Both the position numbers and the translations under genes were made by a program. Below, in pieces: positions 22,750 to 22,787 of a DNA stretch of 22,787 bases (positions are counted from its first letter, which is position 1; every line of letters starts with the position of its first letter). This DNA is from Streptomyces sp. NRRL F-6131 (GTDB lineage Bacteria > Actinomycetota > Actinomycetes > Streptomycetales > Streptomycetaceae), in NCBI GenBank assembly GCA_000719695.1, contig JOHN01000094.1, positions 1 through 22,787 on the forward strand, given 5' to 3'. The notes under the pieces were generated by a model. That model searched no databases. It was given only the letters and a program-made list of their open reading frames with translations, and was not told where the DNA came from.

Positions 22750-22787
22750 GGCGGGGGTGGGGTTCCTCGCTGCGCGGAGAAGGGGGA

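Overview
The window is very GC-rich (by eye above 70% G+C), with codon third positions almost always G or C, many GTG starts, strong GGAGG-type ribosome binding sites, twin-arginine-poor secreted proteins with Ala-rich signal peptides, and gene families typical of Streptomycetaceae (CsnR-type ROK operon, FprB-type ferredoxin reductase, actinobacterial HNH protein). It is best read as a chromosomal segment of a Streptomyces or Kitasatospora species. No rRNA, tRNA, CRISPR array, transposase or phage gene was seen.

Layout. 1-184 is a repetitive, apparently non-coding element with two copies of a 54-base unit. 320-4429 (+) is a large secreted GH84 beta-N-acetylglucosaminidase-like protein with F5/8 carbohydrate-binding domains. 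It faces a small HNH endonuclease (4566-5210, -) across a strong hairpin. A MscS channel (5656-6879, +) is read divergently from the HNH gene.

The core is 7106-14337 (+): a six-gene cluster matching the Streptomyces csnR-csnE-csnF-csnG-csnH-csnK order. It encodes a ROK repressor, a solute-binding lipoprotein, two permeases, a family 4 glycosidase and a BadF-type sugar kinase. The family knowledge points to uptake, phosphorylation and cleavage of chitosan (glucosamine) oligosaccharides. A TTGACA/TACGGT promoter and a GGAAAGTTTCC palindrome lie in front of csnR, and a 15-bp perfect hairpin separates csnH from csnK. There is no transporter ATPase gene, as is normal for Streptomyces sugar importers that share MsiK.

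14495-15076 (+) is a small Cys-containing lipoprotein. It converges, through a 13-bp perfect bidirectional terminator, on a two-gene minus-strand unit: a secreted papain-like (QWCW) cysteine protease followed by a secreted membrane-anchored protein of unknown function. Next is a protein tyrosine phosphatase (-) with a 4-base-overlapping small ORF behind it, divergent from a HutC-type GntR regulator. The intergenic space between them holds a striking array of three AGACATCT repeats ending in an 18-bp palindrome. A PucR-type regulator (+), a shortened YqiJ/NfeD-like OB-fold protein (+), a 99-residue unknown (+) and a ferredoxin/ferredoxin-NADP reductase fusion (-) complete the window.

The best leads are the GntR operator array with its phosphatase and coupled small ORF, the protease/anchored-protein pair, the altered catalytic dyad in the GH84 protein, the repressor site and internal hairpin of the csn operon, and the repeat element at the left edge.
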